Shown here in pieces: positions 1-7,877 of a DNA stretch of 64,000 bases. The notes beneath the pieces were generated by a model. That model did not search any database. It was not told the origin of the DNA and worked only from the letters and a program-made list of their open reading frames with translations. The translations under genes and the position numbers were made by a program. Origin of the DNA: Holospora obtusa F1. GTDB taxonomy: Bacteria; Pseudomonadota; Alphaproteobacteria; Holosporales; Holosporaceae. Position 1 is the first letter of the stretch, and the number at the start of each line of letters is the position of its first letter. The stretch lies in the NCBI RefSeq assembly GCF_000469665.2, contig NZ_AWTR02000085.1:1-64000 (forward strand), given 5' to 3'.

Positions 1-593
1 TTAAAATTATTGAAAGTGAAAACCTCATTGAATCATTTTGCAATAAAACAAAAACTATTGTTAAAAGCCAATGTTTTAATGTTCAATGAACTTCAAATTT
101 TGAAAGGTGCTACGTAAGATGAGCTTATTAGAGTTCTATTGTCTTACTATAAATATCTTTGACTACAAGTTCTAAGATCGCAGGCTTATATTTAATATCA
201 AGATAATGTTGTGCAAAATAAGAGCCATGATGCAAAAATAGAGAAAAAAGATTTGGATTTATATTTAGACTGAGCATAATGATCGTTTCCCAAGAGGTCT
301 AATATTGATATTTATATCAGTCGTTCTTATTGCAAAGCTTTTGCGCACAGAGAATATTAACCTTATCTAGACTTAATTAAATAGTAGTTTGCGCATCAAA
401 AAAAATTTTAAAAAAGTATACAATTTACCACGATCTCTAACGTGAATATTGACCTATCGTCTTGTTTTTTATTTACGCGCTCTATAATTTTTTTTTGAAA
501 ATCTTGACTATATAAGGCTAGTATTTTTTCTTAAATGAGCTGCCTGTTCATAAATTCAAATTTATTTTACTGGAGCTTAATTTTATGCTTTAT
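1..593. other. Gene-free AT-rich stretch
   Basis: No open frame of useful length and no tRNA-like fold is visible on either strand. It lies downstream of the minus-strand nadK gene. I see no clear terminator for that gene. It could hold decayed gene remnants, but nothing recognisable remains. Confidence 0.5.
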
Positions 594-1316
594 TTAGAAT
601 AAATTTTTTAATAAAGTTATATGTTTATTTTGTTTGGTACGTATTTTTATAATTTTATAGTTTGGTTCTAATACCTGATCTTTTCCATCCCAGCCTAAGA
701 TGACCGGCCTTGTTTCTGGTTGAAACAGCTCTACAATTAATGTTTGAGAAGGAAAAAGAGTCGTCCCTTTCCAATTTGTTAAAGAAGAACAATTTAGTGG
801 GCGTACTCCCAAAGTATGGGGAATATCAAACGGAATTCCATCAGAAGAAGCGTAATATGCTGATTTTCCTAAAATTGACGAGCATAGTATACCGTCTCCC
901 GTCAATAAAGAGGGCATCGTCACCGTATCAATTGTGATCTTAAATTTTAAAGCTTGGTACCGTTGACGATACAAGCACACATCATTAAATGCCAAAAAAG
1001 ATAAATTTTCTATCTCTACTGAAAGAGGAAGATAATAAAAGGGAGTAGCATTTTCAACGAGCAATTCTAAATTTTCTATCAAGGGTTCTTCATTCATCAA
1101 ATGACCAACATTTCCAAATTTTAGTCCATAAAACGGTTTTCCGAATGTCCAATACTGACTAAGAGCGCTTAACATAAAACCATCTCCTCCAAGCACTGTA
1201 ATCACTTTACAGTATTCTAGGGGGCACTGTCCCCAATATTGAATATAATGCTTCAAATGTGCTTCTAAATCGGGGCGCGCTAAAAAATGTATTTCTTGAG
1301 AACTTGATTTATGCAT
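594..1316 (-). CDS. nadK: NAD kinase
   Basis: Predicted ATP-dependent NAD kinase, which phosphorylates NAD to NADP in the cytoplasm. The family signature GGDG is at residues 43-46, inside VLGGDGFML, and the second conserved block GDGILCSS is at 140-147. The following loop, usually like TPTGSTAY, is degenerate here (ILGKSAY, about 148-154). At 240 residues it is slightly shorter than typical alphaproteobacterial NadK. It is the last gene of a minus-strand trio, 15 bases after the nucleotide-sugar dehydrogenase, so probably cotranscribed with it. The altered loop could affect substrate handling, but the fold assignment is secure from the two glycine-rich motifs. Confidence 0.85.
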   Translation of the reverse strand: MHKSSSQEIHFLARPDLEAHLKHYIQYWGQCPLEYCKVITVLGGDGFMLSALSQYWTFGKPFYGLKFGNVGHLMNEEPLIENLELLVENATPFYYLPLSVEIENLSFLAFNDVCLYRQRYQALKFKITIDTVTMPSLLTGDGILCSSILGKSAYYASSDGIPFDIPHTLGVRPLNCSSLTNWKGTTLFPSQTLIVELFQPETRPVILGWDGKDQVLEPNYKIIKIRTKQNKHITLLKNLF

Positions 1317-1331
1317 GTTTTAATTCAAATC

Positions 1332-2591
1332 CTAAAGTGTCCAATATTTAAAATTTTTCCAATCAAAAGATCTCCATACTCCTTTGATATCAAACACATA
1401 TCCTTCTTGTTTGAGCAATGAAGTGATTTGAGAAAAATTCATTTGTGCGTATAAAAGATGAGGTACAAGGAGCACAACAGCGTCATAAGGTGGAGTAAAG
1501 TTAGATTTAAGCGGAATTTCTAAAATATTTTCTACTTCAGCTGGTAAGGCATACGGATCAAATACCTCCACTTGATAGTCTATTTGAAGCGTTTGAACGA
1601 CCTCTACTGCTTTACTGTTACGCAAATCAGGAACTCCTTCTTTAAATGTCAATCCAAGAACAGCTAGGCGACTTTTTTTCGGAATGTTCTTAATTTTTTT
1701 ACTCATCATTTTAGTCATTTCTTCGTTAATATGACGTCCCGCCAAAATAACTTTAGATGATATTGAGTTCTGTTTTGCAAAAAATGCAAGATAATAAGGA
1801 TCAACACCGATACAGTGCCCCCCTACCAATCCTGGGCGAAAAGATAAAAAATTCCATTTTGTTTCTGCAGCTTCTAGTACATCATATACGGATATACCTG
1901 CAGCGCTACAGATTTGAGCCATCTCGTTAATGCATGCAATATTTATATCTCTTTGAGTATTTTCCAGAACTTTTGCTGCTTCAGCGACTTTTATATTTTT
2001 TGCTACAAAAATATTGTTTTCATTAATTTTTCCGTACACGTAACTCATAATATCGGAAACTTCAGGAGTTTGCCCTGCGATCACTTTTGTTACATTAGAT
2101 AGCGTGTGTTGCTGATCTCCTGGATTAACCCGCTCAGGAGAATATCCAAGAAAAAAATCTACCCCACACCGAAGCCCACTTTTTTCTTCTAGCCATTTTC
2201 CGCATAATTCTTCACTTACTCCAGGATATACGGTACTTTCAAAAATAATAATATTCCCAGAACGCACCATAGATGCAAGAGTTTGACACGCATGTTTTAA
2301 CAAACTTAGATCAGGTTCTGAATTTTGATCGATTGGAGTAGGAACGGTAACGATATAAAGTGATTGTTCCGAAAGCGATTGTGGATCATTAGAAAATCTT
2401 ACCTGACCTTCTTGTAATCTTTTTTTTGAAACTTCTAAAGTTCTGTCTTGTCCTTGTTTTAATTCTTGGATACGAGAAAGAGAAATATCGAATCCCACAA
2501 CATCAAAAAAAAGGGAAAGCTCTACAGCCAGCGGTAACCCCACGTATCCAAGACCAATAACTCCAATAGAAGGGCGATGATTAAATAGCAT
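1332..2591 (-). CDS. Nucleotide-sugar dehydrogenase (UDP-glucose/UDP-HexNAc 6-dehydrogenase family)
   Basis: NAD-dependent four-electron oxidation of a UDP-hexose to the UDP-uronic acid, a precursor for surface polysaccharide. The NAD-binding motif GLGYVGLPLA is at residues 13-22. The central helix KVLENTQRDINIA and the catalytic cysteine C260 in GGHCIGVDPYYL are intact. The spacing resembles the TviB/WbpA branch, which acts on UDP-N-acetylhexosamines, more than classical Ugd, but substrate cannot be fixed from sequence. The gene follows the epimerase by 2 bases, the usual pairing for making galacturonic-type sugars. No glycosyltransferases or capsule exporters are nearby, so the polymer that uses this sugar is unknown. 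Confidence 0.85.
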   Translation of the reverse strand: MLFNHRPSIGVIGLGYVGLPLAVELSLFFDVVGFDISLSRIQELKQGQDRTLEVSKKRLQEGQVRFSNDPQSLSEQSLYIVTVPTPIDQNSEPDLSLLKHACQTLASMVRSGNIIIFESTVYPGVSEELCGKWLEEKSGLRCGVDFFLGYSPERVNPGDQQHTLSNVTKVIAGQTPEVSDIMSYVYGKINENNIFVAKNIKVAEAAKVLENTQRDINIACINEMAQICSAAGISVYDVLEAAETKWNFLSFRPGLVGGHCIGVDPYYLAFFAKQNSISSKVILAGRHINEEMTKMMSKKIKNIPKKSRLAVLGLTFKEGVPDLRNSKAVEVVQTLQIDYQVEVFDPYALPAEVENILEIPLKSNFTPPYDAVVLLVPHLLYAQMNFSQITSLLKQEGYVFDIKGVWRSFDWKNFKYWTL

Positions 2592-2593
2592 AG

Positions 2594-3571
2594 TTACTCT
2601 CCTAAATAAAATTGTTTATACCAGGTGACAAATTGTTCTAGCCCCGATAGCAAGGATGTTTTTGTTTCGAAAACTAAATCTTGATGTTCTAGTCCTGCCT
2701 GAGTTTTTGGAACATCCATAATATGTGCGGGTTCTTGTTGAATATGAGCTTTTCTTTGTGTTAATTGTTCTAATATCTCTAAAACTTCTTTAATGCTGTA
2801 AATATTTTTGCTTCCCAAATTGAATATTTGGTAAAAAGGAGAGGGGGGAAGAGGATTCATTAAGATGCGTAGGATGCCCTCTATAATATCGTCAATAAAG
2901 GTGAAACTGCGCCACATATTTCCTTTGTTAAATAAAGTTAGAGATGTATTTTCGAATAATGCTTTTGTAAATAAAAAAATTGCCATATCCGGTCTTCCCC
3001 ATGGTCCATATACAGTAAAAAAGCGTAAGGCTGTACAAGACATTTGAAAGGCATGATGATAGGCATAAGCAATCAGCTCATTACTTTGCTTGGTTGCAGC
3101 ATACAAGGATAAGGGATGGCGTACAGGGTCTTGAACGGAAAACGGATACTGAGTATTTCCTCCATAAACAGAAGAACTGCTGGCGTACAAAAAATGTTCT
3201 ACTTTTTTCCAATGACGACATAACTCCGTCATGTTCACAAAACCCAAAAGATTTGTTTTTGCATAGTCCATGGGGTGAGTTAACCCATGACGTACACCTG
3301 CCTGTGCTGCAAAATGAAGCACATGCGTTACGTCAGGATGTTGAGCGCTCAAACGACTCATATCCTGTTCGCAAGAAATATCGTAAGGGTAAAACACAAA
3401 ATTAGGGTAATTCAAAAGTTGAGACAGTCTTTTTTTTTTGAGCTCCACATCGTAATACGCATTCAGATTGTCGATTCCCAGAATGACACTGTCTTTTTTT
3501 TGCTTTAATAAAGCTAGTGCTGCGTGAAATCCAATAAATCCTGCGGCTCCGGTAATCAAAAATTGATTCAT
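2594..3571 (-). CDS. NAD-dependent nucleotide-sugar epimerase (UDP-glucuronate 4-epimerase-like)
   Basis: Short-chain dehydrogenase/reductase-fold epimerase that would invert C4 of a UDP-uronic acid. The NAD motif GAAGFIG is at residues 8-14, a serine run and SVYG at about 131-137, and the catalytic pair Y157/K161 sits in YAATKQS. The early block GIDNLNAYYD and the later GRPDMAIF/FTFIDD blocks match the CapI/LpsL group of UDP-glucuronate 4-epimerases. At 325 residues it is normal length. It is the first gene of the epimerase-dehydrogenase-NAD kinase minus-strand run. Related UDP-GlcNAc C4-epimerases (WbpP/TviC) remain possible, especially as the neighbour is TviB-like. Confidence 0.82.
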   Translation of the reverse strand: MNQFLITGAAGFIGFHAALALLKQKKDSVILGIDNLNAYYDVELKKKRLSQLLNYPNFVFYPYDISCEQDMSRLSAQHPDVTHVLHFAAQAGVRHGLTHPMDYAKTNLLGFVNMTELCRHWKKVEHFLYASSSSVYGGNTQYPFSVQDPVRHPLSLYAATKQSNELIAYAYHHAFQMSCTALRFFTVYGPWGRPDMAIFLFTKALFENTSLTLFNKGNMWRSFTFIDDIIEGILRILMNPLPPSPFYQIFNLGSKNIYSIKEVLEILEQLTQRKAHIQQEPAHIMDVPKTQAGLEHQDLVFETKTSLLSGLEQFVTWYKQFYLGE

Positions 3572-4369
3572 ACCTTTTCCTGTTTAAAAAAACAATTGGG
3601 TGTTAATGATATCATAAAAAAATAATTCAAGAATATCAATTCTGAATCAGAAATTAAAAACAACGTTTTCCGAATTGTCATTTTAAATTGAAAAATTAAA
3701 AGGAGTGCTTTGGTTTGGAATCAGTCCTGACTTAATTAGTAATCAATTAGTTTTGTGAATAAAATCTTCAACACATTGGTAAAGAGCGGATTTTTAAACC
3801 TCTTTCGTAAGTTTTTTTCACATAAAATCTTTTTGAATTTTTTTAGATAGGGAAATTTGTCTTGTGTTAATTTAAGTTTTCGGTTTTTATGGTACTACTT
3901 ATGTTTTGCAAAAAGATAACCACTTGAAGTGTTTTTTCGTTCCTTGTTTCTTTAAAATATGATTTACGTAAGCTTCATTACAAAAATTTAGAATGAATTT
4001 TTGTCGTTTTTATTATATGATTTCTCTCATATATAGGGTAATTAATTTTTTTTTAATCGATAATTTGTTAAAGCGTACACCTCGTTTTTCCTTTATCACA
4101 CATTGTTTTAGATATTTATTTTGCTCTTATTTTTTTCACTCTGAATAATTAATCTTTGTTAATTGCTACATTGTTTTTCATCGAATTGATTTGAATTTTA
4201 CTGAATGTATAGTGAGATTTTCCTCATTAGATGGGACGTTTTTAACAGGAATTGTTTTTAAGAAAAACATTTGGGGGGCATCATTAATTTTTTAAGAGAA
4301 GAAAAAGTATTTACTCTTTAAGAAAAATCTTGTATTCTTTTCAGAAAGAAAAAAATAAAGAGATGTAAT
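3572..4369. other. Large divergent intergenic region
   Basis: About 800 AT-rich bases separate the minus-strand epimerase from plus-strand secG. No open frame, tRNA fold or repeat array is visible. It should carry divergent promoters; a candidate secG promoter lies near the right end. A 7-bp TGTTTTT/AAAAACA inverted repeat with a 3-base loop sits at 4253-4269, but it is too AT-rich to be convincing. The rest may be decayed sequence or hold an unrecognised small RNA. Confidence 0.5.
4310..4338 (+). promoter_or_regulatory. Candidate sigma70-type promoter for secG
   Basis: TTTACT (-35, 4310-4315) and TATTCT (-10, 4333-4338) are separated by exactly 17 bases. Each matches the consensus at four of six positions. 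The -10 ends 31 bases before the secG ATG. In AT-rich DNA such matches arise by chance, so this is a weak call. Confidence 0.35.
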
Positions 4370-4660
4370 ATGATTGTTGTCTTAATGATTTTTCACATTA
4401 TTGTCACCATGTTTATGGTAGGAATTATTTTGTTACAAAAAGGTGAAGATTTTGGTTCAGAAAGCGTTGCTCTTCGAGGTTCGGGCGGGGGGGATAGTGT
4501 GTTTACAAAACTTACCGTGATTCTTGGGGCAATTTTTATGGGAGATTGCTTATTAATGGCGACTTTAGTTCGATTGGAATCAAAAGTAAGTAAGGTGAAA
4601 AATATAGAGAGTGATGGTAGTGAAAAAAAGGTTTTAGATAAAAAAATAGAAAAAAAATGA
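4370..4660 (+). CDS. secG: Preprotein translocase subunit SecG
   Basis: Small inner-membrane subunit of the SecYEG translocon. It has two hydrophobic helices (about residues 3-22 and 47-66) flanking the conserved LLQKGED and glycine-rich loop (RGSGGGDSVFTK), as in the SecG family. The 96-residue length is normal, with a lysine-rich cytoplasmic tail. The ATG follows a weak purine tract (aaagagatg). It precedes secE by about 120 bases; here secG and secE are near neighbours although in many proteobacteria they lie apart. Confidence 0.85.
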   Translation: MIVVLMIFHIIVTMFMVGIILLQKGEDFGSESVALRGSGGGDSVFTKLTVILGAIFMGDCLLMATLVRLESKVSKVKNIESDGSEKKVLDKKIEKK

Positions 4661-4721
4661 TAATGTATTTTTTTTAACTTTATATAGGATCACATTTTTG
4701 AATAAAAATATATTATCAGAC

Positions 4722-4750
4722 TTGACGTGCAAAAAAAAATCCTTTAATCT
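4722..4750 (+). promoter_or_regulatory. Candidate promoter for the secE-nusG-ribosomal operon
   Basis: TTGACG (-35, 4722-4727, five of six consensus) is followed after 17 bases by TAATCT (-10, 4745-4750, three of six). It ends 29 bases before the secE ATG and lies in the 119-base secG-secE gap, where the promoter of this conserved operon is expected. Confidence 0.45.
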
Positions 4751-4779
4751 GAAAGCTAAGAAATGAAAACAGTTCAAAA

Positions 4780-4986
4780 ATGCTAGGTTTGTATAAGCAG
4801 GCTCGCGGTTTTCTGTTGAGTGTATTTGCTGAAGTCAAGCGAGTCGAGTGGCCAAAACGTGGTGAGGTTATTTTTAACTCAATCATTGTTTTTGTTCTCG
4901 CGGTTGTTTTTTCTATTTTTTTTCTGGTAGTTGACCAGACTATTATATTTTTGTTGCGTTGGGGATTGGGGTATGGGTATGAATAA
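4780..4986 (+). CDS. secE: Preprotein translocase subunit SecE
   Basis: Single-helix SecE of the SecYEG channel. The amphipathic N-terminal stretch contains the family hallmark EVKRVEWPKR (about residues 18-27), followed by one transmembrane helix (about 33-60). At 68 residues it is the short form usual outside enterobacteria. Its stop overlaps the start of nusG by 8 bases, the classic secE-nusG coupling. No tRNA-Trp precedes it, unlike many bacteria. Confidence 0.9.
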   Translation: MLGLYKQARGFLLSVFAEVKRVEWPKRGEVIFNSIIVFVLAVVFSIFFLVVDQTIIFLLRWGLGYGYE

Positions 4987-5521
4987 CGCGCTTCGTTGGT
5001 ATATTTTGCGTGTTATTTCAAATGCAGAAACTTCGATCGCCTTAGAGGTGGAAAAGCAGTTAAAAGACGCTGGGTTGTGGAAAGATATTTATCAGACACT
5101 GGTAGTATCTAAAAAAATAGAAGTCGTGCGTCGAGGTGTGCGTCAACAAATAAACGAGAAACTTTTTCCTGGGTATGTTTTTGTACGGTTGATTTTGACA
5201 GATTCTTTAAGCGATGTAATTAGGAACACTTCACGGGTTCTTGGTTTTCTTGGGAACGATTCTGGTCCTCAATGCTTAAGTGACGAGGAAGTTGAAAAAA
5301 TGCTTCATCAAGCTAGTCAAGAAGTTTCTCCTTCTTCTGTTCCTCGTACGTTAGAGGTTGGACAGATTATAAAAATTTCTGGTGGATTGTTTTCTGCAAT
5401 GGAAGGGATGATTGAGTCTAAGGATCTTCTGAAACAACGTGTTAAGGTGTCTATTTCTATTTTGGGGAGACTAACAGCAGTAGATTTGGGGTTTGATCAA
5501 GTTGAGATTATTGAGGAGTAA
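4979..5521 (+). CDS. nusG: Transcription termination/antitermination factor NusG
   Basis: NusG binds RNA polymerase and Rho or ribosomal protein S10, adjusting elongation and termination. The N-terminal NGN domain begins at LRWYILRVISNAE and contains the LFPGYVFVR block; the C-terminal KOW domain includes the VGQIIKISGGLFSAMEG segment. I chose the ATG at 4979, giving 180 residues, the normal family size. The frame is open further upstream to 4931 and offers another ATG at 4973, but those starts would lie deeper inside secE. It is followed after 3 bases by rplK. Confidence 0.9.
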   Translation: MNNALRWYILRVISNAETSIALEVEKQLKDAGLWKDIYQTLVVSKKIEVVRRGVRQQINEKLFPGYVFVRLILTDSLSDVIRNTSRVLGFLGNDSGPQCLSDEEVEKMLHQASQEVSPSSVPRTLEVGQIIKISGGLFSAMEGMIESKDLLKQRVKVSISILGRLTAVDLGFDQVEIIEE

Positions 5522-5524
5522 TAA

Positions 5525-5980
5525 ATGGCTGTAGTATCAAAAGAATCTAAAAAAAAGGTTCCTGTTAAAACGATTCGTTTAAAAATAGGGGCAGGAGAAG
5601 CGACTCCAAAACCGCCCGTTGGGCCTGCTTTAGGGCAGCACGGATTAAATATTCAAGAGTTTTGCAAGTCGTTTAACGCTAAAACTGAGCATCTTGAAAA
5701 GGGTGCTCCGGTAAAAGTATTGATAGATGTGTATGCAGATAGAAAATTTGATTTTCGTGTTACTAAGCCAGTTGCGAGTTATTTGTTAAAAAAAGCAGCT
5801 GGAGTTTCAAAAGGAAGTAGTTCTACTGGAAAAGGGAGTCCTATTGCAACGTTAAGTCGTGCGAAACTTGAAGAGATCGCAAGTTTTAAAATAGACGATA
5901 TGAATGCATATGATATTGCTTCTGCGGCGCGCACTCTAGAAGGGTCTGCGCGATCTTTGGGGATTCAAATTAAAGATTAA
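5525..5980 (+). CDS. rplK: 50S ribosomal protein L11
   Basis: L11 forms the GTPase-associated stalk base with 23S rRNA. The N-terminal KPPVGPALGQHGLNI block (residues about 30-44) contains the proline hinge that thiostrepton-type drugs contact in other bacteria, and the C-terminal RNA-binding domain follows (SKGSSSTGKGSP, IASAARTLEGSARSLG). At 151 residues it has a short N-terminal extension (SKESKKKVPVK). The ATG has a good upstream GAGGAG. Confidence 0.95.
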   Translation: MAVVSKESKKKVPVKTIRLKIGAGEATPKPPVGPALGQHGLNIQEFCKSFNAKTEHLEKGAPVKVLIDVYADRKFDFRVTKPVASYLLKKAAGVSKGSSSTGKGSPIATLSRAKLEEIASFKIDDMNAYDIASAARTLEGSARSLGIQIKD

Positions 5981-5984
5981 GTAA

Positions 5985-6695
5985 ATGGGAAAAATTATGA
6001 AACGAAATAAAACAAGGCGGTTGCAACTTAGAGATGAAGGTATCGATTTTCATGGTTTTTATTCTCTTCCTGATGCTATTCAATTACTTCAGGATAGAGG
6101 TAAAATTGGAAATGGCGGAGTGAAGTTCGATTCAAGCGTTGAGTTTGTGTTTAAGTGCAATGTTAATACTGCGAAAAGTGATCAGTCTATTCGTACATTA
6201 ATTCCTTTGCCGCATGGAACGGGAAAAATTGTACGTGTTGCTGTTTTTGCTGAACACGGAGATGCCCAGGAAGCTCGAGCAGCGGGAGCAGATATTGTTG
6301 GGGGATCAGATTTGGTTGAAGAAGTTAAAAAGGGAAGAATTGATTTTGATTTTTGTATTGCTACACCAAATTTGATGGCAGAAGTAGGGACGTTGGGAAG
6401 AATTTTGGGGCCTCGTGGTCTAATGCCGACCGTAAAAACGAATACCGTTACAAAAGATGTAAAACAAGCGGTAAAAAATGCTAAGTTTGGGCAAGTTGAG
6501 GTTAGGGCAGAGAAAGCAGGTATTGTTCATGGGCTGATGGGAAAATTGAGCTTTTTATCAAGTGCTCTAGAAGAAAATTTTTTGCACGTCTATCAAGCTT
6601 TGCAAAAATTACGTCCTTCTGAAAGCAAGGGTGAGTTTATAAAGAAAAAAGGAATTTCTAGTACAATGGGATTTTGTTTGTGGATTAAGATTTAA
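5985..6695 (+). CDS. rplA: 50S ribosomal protein L1
   Basis: L1 forms the mobile stalk at the ribosomal E site and in many bacteria represses its own operon. Typical blocks are visible: LPHGTGK, VAVFAEHGD, ATPNLMAEVGTLGRILGPRG, LMPTVKTNTVT and SSTMG. The C-terminus after SSTMG reads FCLWIKI rather than the usual GPGVKVD-like end, a small oddity. Two ATGs (5985 and 5997) could start it. The stop lies inside a 9-bp stem-loop before rplJ. Confidence 0.95.
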   Translation: MGKIMKRNKTRRLQLRDEGIDFHGFYSLPDAIQLLQDRGKIGNGGVKFDSSVEFVFKCNVNTAKSDQSIRTLIPLPHGTGKIVRVAVFAEHGDAQEARAAGADIVGGSDLVEEVKKGRIDFDFCIATPNLMAEVGTLGRILGPRGLMPTVKTNTVTKDVKQAVKNAKFGQVEVRAEKAGIVHGLMGKLSFLSSALEENFLHVYQALQKLRPSESKGEFIKKKGISSTMGFCLWIKI

Positions 6696-6717
6696 CACTA
6701 ATGGACTTGTGTTAAAT
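6690..6717 (+). promoter_or_regulatory. Stem-loop at the rplA-rplJ junction
   Basis: ATTTAACAC (6690-6698) pairs perfectly with GTGTTAAAT (6709-6717) around a 10-base loop. The left arm includes the rplA stop codon. No T-tract follows, so it is unlikely to be a simple terminator. In other bacteria this junction carries the L10(L12)4-binding leader and processing signals; this hairpin may be part of that leader. Confidence 0.45.
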
Positions 6718-6768
6718 ATAAAATCGTGATTTACTGTACGTTGATTACGTGCATGGTTTGGAGGTTAC

Positions 6769-7281
6769 ATGAATCGTTTAGCTAAAAAAGATTGTGTTGA
6801 GCGTTTGCGTAAGAGTGTATGCCAGAGTTCGTGTATGCTAGTTGTTACGCATTCTGGGTTGAACGCAAAATCTATCTCTGGGTTTCGAAGAAAAGTTCGA
6901 GAAGTTGGGGGGACGATTGAAGTAGTGAAAAATACACTAGCAAAAAAAGCGTTAGGGGAAGATGTGGAATTTTTGAAAGCTTTTCGTTTTTCTACTGCGG
7001 TGCTTCTTTCAGAAGACCCGGTTTCTTTATCCAGAGTTTCTGTTGATTTTTCTAAAGAGCAAAAAGAGCGTTTTCAAATAATTTTGGGGCGTTTGGATGG
7101 TGTTTTTCTTTCTCAGAAAGAGATCTTGGAATTATCGTCTTTACCATCTTTAGGGGAATTGCGGGCAAAATTGTTATGTCTTTTCAATGCAGTTGGAGGA
7201 AAGTTTCTTTCAGTTCTTCAAGCTCCGTCGAAAAGTATTGTAACGGTTTTAGATGCTCATCAAAAAAAAGAATCAAATTAA
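6769..7281 (+). CDS. rplJ: 50S ribosomal protein L10
   Basis: L10 anchors the L7/L12 dimers to the ribosome. The N-terminal globular domain has the characteristic GLNAKSISGFRRKVREVGG and VVKNTLAKKAL segments, followed by the long C-terminal helix that binds L7/L12 (ELRAKLLCLFNAVGG). At 170 residues it is normal. The ATG is preceded by TGGAGG, a strong ribosome-binding site. It forms the rplJ-rplL unit with the next gene, 24 bases away. Confidence 0.94.
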   Translation: MNRLAKKDCVERLRKSVCQSSCMLVVTHSGLNAKSISGFRRKVREVGGTIEVVKNTLAKKALGEDVEFLKAFRFSTAVLLSEDPVSLSRVSVDFSKEQKERFQIILGRLDGVFLSQKEILELSSLPSLGELRAKLLCLFNAVGGKFLSVLQAPSKSIVTVLDAHQKKESN

Positions 7282-7305
7282 ATTTGAACAGGGAGTTTTT
7301 AGATT

Positions 7306-7683
7306 ATGGATGCAAAATTATTACAAATTCGTGAGCAATTAGACACGCTTACCATTTTAGAAGTCTCGGCTTTGGTAAAAGAATTAGAATCTCATTGGGG
7401 AGTTTCTGCAGCTGCTCCTGTGGCGATGGTTGCGCCAGGAGCAGTTCCTTCTGGGGGAGCTGTTGAGGAACAGACAGAGTTTAAAGTAACTTTGAAGGAA
7501 GTTGGATCCAAAAAATTAGAAGTTATTAAAGAAATTCGTGCTCTTACGGGGCTTGGATTAGGAGAAGCGAAAGCTGCTGCTGAGACTCCTGGTTTTGTGA
7601 TCAAAGAAGGGATTTCTAAAGCAGATTCAGATAAAATTGCTCAAAAATTTAAGGATATTGGCGCTGTTGTTTCTGTAGAATAA
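7306..7683 (+). CDS. rplL: 50S ribosomal protein L7/L12
   Basis: Stalk protein that recruits translational GTPases. It has an N-terminal dimerisation domain (LDTLTILEVSALVKELES), an Ala/Pro/Gly hinge (about residues 35-50) and the conserved C-terminal domain with EEQTEFKVTL, KLEVIKEIRALTGLGLGEAK and the factor-binding helix. At 125 residues it is normal. The 194-base gap to rpoB is where other bacteria attenuate and process the transcript. Confidence 0.96.
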   Translation: MDAKLLQIREQLDTLTILEVSALVKELESHWGVSAAAPVAMVAPGAVPSGGAVEEQTEFKVTLKEVGSKKLEVIKEIRALTGLGLGEAKAAAETPGFVIKEGISKADSDKIAQKFKDIGAVVSVE

Positions 7684-7877
7684 TCAGGTTGTTTTTAGAT
7701 AGAAACGTATCCCTCTTATGGCGTTGTGCTGACGAAAGGGAGGGGTGACTTTATGCGTGGATATGTTGTGTTTAAAAAATGTTTTAATAAAATTAAATTT
7801 TTTAGTTTTTTATATTTCAATACATCCAATATAGCAAAAGTGAAAAGTTTTAGTTTGTTTACTTTAGGAGAGAGGTT

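Noticed and set aside
710-937. Plus-strand ORF of 75 codons inside nadK
   Set aside because: It is antisense to a recognisable NAD kinase with intact motifs and has no features of its own.
3632-3647. 16-base word shared with 33175-33190 in another intergenic region
   Set aside because: In DNA this AT-rich, exact 16-base matches are expected by chance several times in 64 kb; no flanking similarity extends it.
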